In this document: positions 14,301 to 16,076 of the stretch, in pieces
Layout of the letters: the number at the start of each line of letters is the position of its first letter
Position numbering within the stretch: position 1 is the stretch's first letter
NCBI GenBank assembly: GCA_945871625.1
Contig: CAMBWL010000009.1
Location: forward strand, 1-16,076
Length of the DNA: 16,076 nt
Origin: Bifidobacterium breve
GTDB taxonomy: Bacteria > Actinomycetota > Acidimicrobiia > Acidimicrobiales > Ilumatobacteraceae
Direction: 5' to 3'
The notes under the pieces: generated by a model
The model's database searches: none
Told to the model about the DNA's origin: nothing
The model's input: the letters and a program-made list of their open reading frames with translations, nothing else
Made by a program: the position numbers and the translations under genes

Positions 14301-16076
14301 ATACTCGATTACATAATCACTCACCGAACTGCCACCGTCTGAAACTGGCGCCGTCCAACTTAAAGAGATTTGATTTAGTTCGATGTTCGTAACGCGAACA
14401 TCAACTGGCGCACTCGGCACGACAATCGCCCATGGTGCGCCTGATGCAACACCCGAAGGCTGACCCGCGCCAATGCTGTTGACAGCTTTGACCCTGAAAA
14501 AATAACTCGTGCCATTAGACAGGCCAGTAATCGTTGCCGTAGTCGCAGTCGAGACGCCGTCGTCAAAAACCGAATAACCCGCGCTTGTATCGGTCGTGTA
14601 TTCAACCAAATAGTCGGTGATTGCCGAACCTCCATTGAGTGTCGGCGCAGACCAAGATAAACGCACGCTTTGATTTAGGGCCGTCGGCCGCAAACTAGTT
14701 GGCTCACCAGGAATGCCAGGCGTAGCGGATACAACATTTGATGCGTCACTCGTGCCGCCACTGCTAACTGCTTTAACCCTGAACGAATAACTTGTCGCAT
14801 TAGTCAAACCAGTGACAGTTGCACTGGTTGATGTTGACACACCATCGCTATAAGTTGACCAAGAAGTGCCAGAGTTTGACGAGTATTCAACGAGATAGTC
14901 GGTAACGCTGCTGCCGTTGTCGGTCGTTGGCGCCAGCCATGTCAAATCAGCACTTGCATTGCCCCCGACAACAACAAGTTCGCGCGGTGTGCTTGGCGCA
15001 ATCGGTGTTGGTGCCAGCCATGCTGATTTTGTAAAGAGCAAAAGATTTATCGACCCCGCACCAGGCGAAGTAACGACGTCGGGCGTGGCATAAGTGACTA
15101 ATTTTGCGGCAACTGCAGCCGGCGTCATCGTCGGATCGGCTTCAAGCAATAGTGCCGCTGCACCAGCAACATGCGGCGCCGCCATCGAGGTGCCCGACAA
15201 ACCACGCAATGATGTCGACGAAGTGTGATAAGCCGAAGTGATGCTCGAACCCGGAGCAAAAATGTCGAGACACGAACCATAATTTGAATAACTTGCGCGA
15301 GTATCAATTGACGTAGTCGCGCCCACGGTTATCGCCGATGGCGCCGAGGCCGGCGAATAACTGCAAGCCAAACGGTTATTGTTGCCAGCAGCCACAACCA
15401 CCGTGATGCCATCGATAACCGCGTTGGCAATTGCCGTGTTGAGAGCACTATTGAACCCGCCGCCGAGACTCAAGTTGGCAACCGCAGGCGTGTCAGCCGC
15501 GTGATCGACAATCGCCCAGTTGATACCAGCAATGACATTCGACATGGCGCCACTGCCACGACAGTTGAGAACGCGAATCGGTATCAAACGAACCGACTTG
15601 GCAACACCGGTTGTTGAGCCACCGATTGTGCCGGCAACATGCGTGCCGTGCCCATTACAGTCTCGCGAACCGTAACCATCAGCCACAGCGCCGTAACCCG
15701 CAGCAACTCGACCAGAAAATTCGACATGATCAGGACGAATGCCCGTGTCGATGACGTAAGCATTGACGCCTGCGCCACCAAAGTTATACGTATACATCTG
15801 GTTCAAAGTTTGTGTGCGTTGATCGATGCGATCTAAACCCCATGAAGGTGGGTTGGTTTGATCGCCTTCAATTTCGATGATCTGGTTGGGCTCGATACTT
15901 TCGACGCGCGGGTCTTTGCTCAGGCGCGCAACTTGAGATTCGCTCAACAGCGCAACATAACCGTTGATTGCTTGCGTGAATGCTTGGATAACTTCGCCAC
16001 CTAACGCATTTTCAGCGGCGACGAACGCCTGCACGTCGACATCTTGGCGCAACCTCACGATTGAAGTGCCCTCGAG
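11337..16076 (-). CDS. giant secreted protease with two S8 subtilisin domains, 5' partial
   Basis: The frame is open to the window edge, so the signal peptide and true start lie outside. Residues are counted from the GTG at 16058. Residues -6 to 68 are an I9-type propeptide (SIVRLRQ to VESIEP). S8 domain 1 (72-345) has Asp104, His137, oxyanion Asn226 and Ser291. Five Fn3 domains follow (about 353-446, 450-541, 548-641, 646-745, 751-845). Next come a PPC-like domain (848-978, NDPFSGAIAV) and a sixth Fn3 (984-1071). S8 domain 2 (1083-1357) has Asp1116, His1149, Asn1238 and Ser1303. The tail is a Pro/Thr/Gly linker, an Ig-like domain (about 1455-1534) and a Lys-rich end without LPXTG. Both S8 domains are of proteinase K/aqualysin type, with the same four cysteines. 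The protein is exported and probably degrades extracellular or surface protein; its substrate is unknown. Confidence 0.95.
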   Translation of the reverse strand, partial: LEGTSIVRLRQDVDVQAFVAAENALGGEVIQAFTQAINGYVALLSESQVARLSKDPRVESIEPNQIIEIEGDQTNPPSWGLDRIDQRTQTLNQMYTYNFGGAGVNAYVIDTGIRPDHVEFSGRVAAGYGAVADGYGSRDCNGHGTHVAGTIGGSTTGVAKSVRLIPIRVLNCRGSGAMSNVIAGINWAIVDHAADTPAVANLSLGGGFNSALNTAIANAVIDGITVVVAAGNNNRLACSYSPASAPSAITVGATTSIDTRASYSNYGSCLDIFAPGSSITSAYHTSSTSLRGLSGTSMAAPHVAGAAALLLEADPTMTPAAVAAKLVTYATPDVVTSPGAGSINLLLFTKSAWLAPTPIAPSTPRELVVVGGNASADLTWLAPTTDNGSSVTDYLVEYSSNSGTSWSTYSDGVSTSTSATVTGLTNATSYSFRVKAVSSGGTSDASNVVSATPGIPGEPTSLRPTALNQSVRLSWSAPTLNGGSAITDYLVEYTTDTSAGYSVFDDGVSTATTATITGLSNGTSYFFRVKAVNSIGAGQPSGVASGAPWAIVVPSAPVDVRVTNIELNQISLSWTAPVSDGGSSVSDYVIEYSSNAGTAWSIFVDPTSTIRSTTVTGLVNATSYIFRVSATNISGTGAASTATTAVAPGIPSAPCCVNDVSIGPRRVAIQWGAPTFNGGSELTNYIIEYSKNSGTTWITWDGNTGVVGCVCANVARTVSPLEDGVPHIFRVRAKNAIGTGEPSEASEAYTPWTPVLPSAPRTVVATARTGQLDLDWDEPTTDGGAPISDYTIQFSTDSGVSWTTLTDGVSASTFSVIRSLTAGVSHIFRVAATNEVGTGVWSAQSSPVTTIGALANDPFSGAIAVTNSTGYLTSSTLTATRETGEPNHGGYAPSASIWYKWVATETGTLVLTTSGSDFDTILGAYTGASVNALTMIAVNDDAAGETGLWSRVSITVNSGTTYFAAIDGYSGKKGATRFNWSFTAAPTPQAPDAPRSVRAGAGNAIATVNWLPPVSDGYSAITGYTATSSPGDKYCLTSGSLSCIVRGLTNGVSYTFTVTATNAIGTSLSSTASEAVVPSVDSDAGVAALSWGLDRIDQRNLPLNSRYISNFSGAGVTTYIVDTGVLSSHSEFGSRVVSGFTSIADGRGTQDCHGHGTHVAGTVAGSNYGVAPAASVVPVRILDCSGSGSTSGVIAGIDWVIAHHESGVPAVANMSLGGSRSAALDLAVARGVADGIVFVVAAGNSNANACNYSPAAEESAITVGATTSADARASYSNYGSCVDVFAPGSSITSAWYTSNTATNTISGTSMAAPHVAGIAALALSADSSLSVSRVTTWITSTATSDLISDPVGSPNKLVYSLLSSTPPAQTISSPTTTPPTTTPPSGGGGGGGGGGGGGGGGSAPPTTVPPTTVPPNTVPPTAPVNPVPPATLPPNNSGNSNNNAVRQPTLGQPLPPIAASAPRVAATTRAVGNAVTFKVAAKPGATVNIYRNGILVSSVPAAAAAALKVSDNPTGENSYQVVVVEKSGKISISEKTTVVSKDTAGSKNSAGSSNGNNVAPKKNPNKAPQKKASTSKNSK
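11874..11921 (-). repeat. 16-codon glycine trinucleotide tract
   Basis: Sixteen consecutive glycine codons, mostly GGT and GGC in irregular order, flanked by TCA and TCT serine codons. They lie in a linker whose C-terminal side repeats TTVPP. Such a low-complexity tract can change length by whole codons without breaking the frame. The linker separates S8 domain 2 from the C-terminal Ig-like domain. Confidence 0.9.
11988..12812 (-). other. S8 catalytic domain 2
   Basis: It begins with the same SWGLDRIDQR as domain 1 and keeps IVDTG, HGHGTHVAGT, VVAAGN and SGTSMAAPHVAG. The spacings Asp-His (33) and His-Ser (154) are identical to domain 1, as is the cysteine pattern (1146, 1178, 1244, 1275). 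No propeptide precedes it; a short DSDAGVAAL segment joins it to Fn3 unit 6. Confidence 0.93.
13125..13517 (-). other. PPC-like beta-sandwich domain
   Basis: Residues 848-978 of the protease read NDPFSGAIAV, then TRETGEPNH, SIWYKWVA, SGSDFDTILGAYTG, NDD and YFAAIDGYSG. This is the order of blocks in pre-peptidase C-terminal-like domains of secreted bacterial proteins, which usually help with substrate or surface binding. It sits between Fn3 units 5 and 6. Confidence 0.7.
13524..15002 (-). repeat. five tandem fibronectin type III repeats
   Basis: Repeats of about 93-100 residues, each with PSxP at its start, LxWxxP, a DGGSxxxDYxxEYS strand pair, GLxNxTSYxFRVxA and a closing AxP. The sixth unit is separated from these by the PPC-like domain (about 13125-13517) and lies at about 12846-13109. 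Fn3 arrays act as spacers or polysaccharide and protein binders in secreted enzymes. Confidence 0.88.
15024..15845 (-). other. S8 catalytic domain 1
   Basis: It opens with SWGLDRIDQR and carries the motifs VIDTG, NGHGTHVAGT, VVAAGN and SGTSMAAPHVAG. Cysteines at 134, 166, 232 and 263 match the two disulfides of aqualysin-type enzymes. This copy directly follows the propeptide. Confidence 0.93.

Overview
The window looks chromosomal and comes from an actinobacterium. The evidence is a WhiB-family Fe-S regulator, a SenX3-type kinase next to phoU, a MoxR/VWA gene pair resembling the Rv0958/Rv0959 pair of mycobacteria, several genes that seem to lack Shine-Dalgarno sites, and GTG starts. The intermediate base composition and the Thr-Thr-Val-Pro-Pro linkers in the secreted protease would fit an aquatic Acidimicrobiia-like lineage, but that placement is inference.

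Positions 1-5786 form a phosphate and polyphosphate cluster. On the minus strand, in transcription order, are a small conserved-looking protein of unknown function (3857-4171), polyphosphate kinase ppk (1686-3797), phoU (842-1573) and a SenX3/PhoR-type sensor kinase cut by the window edge (1-826). Divergent from them on the plus strand is an exopolyphosphatase, ppx (4236-5786). PPK makes polyphosphate and Ppx degrades it. PhoU and the kinase are the usual phosphate-sensing pair. Two PHO-box-like elements lie exactly 33 bp apart upstream of phoU.

Positions 5787-7238 hold tatA (minus strand, 59 aa), a glutamate formiminotransferase (plus) and a whiB regulator (minus). They are tightly packed with only tens of bases between them.

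Positions 7239-11279 hold a MoxR-type AAA ATPase and its VWA-domain partner, both on the minus strand. A stand-alone class III nucleotide cyclase gene lies antisense between them. The cyclase start faces the VWA start across about 41 bp, and its 3' end overlaps the 3' end of the ATPase by 11 bp.

Positions 11337-16076 are one very large secreted protease gene on the minus strand, missing its N-terminus at the window edge. It encodes an I9-type propeptide, a proteinase K/aqualysin-type S8 domain, five Fn3 domains, a PPC-like domain, a sixth Fn3 domain, a second complete S8 domain, a 16-glycine and Pro/Thr linker, an Ig-like domain and a Lys-rich tail. Two intact catalytic triads with identical spacing in one polypeptide make this the most unusual object in the window.

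No tRNA, rRNA, CRISPR array, insertion sequence or convincing intrinsic terminator was seen. No stretch longer than about 105 bases lacks a gene.
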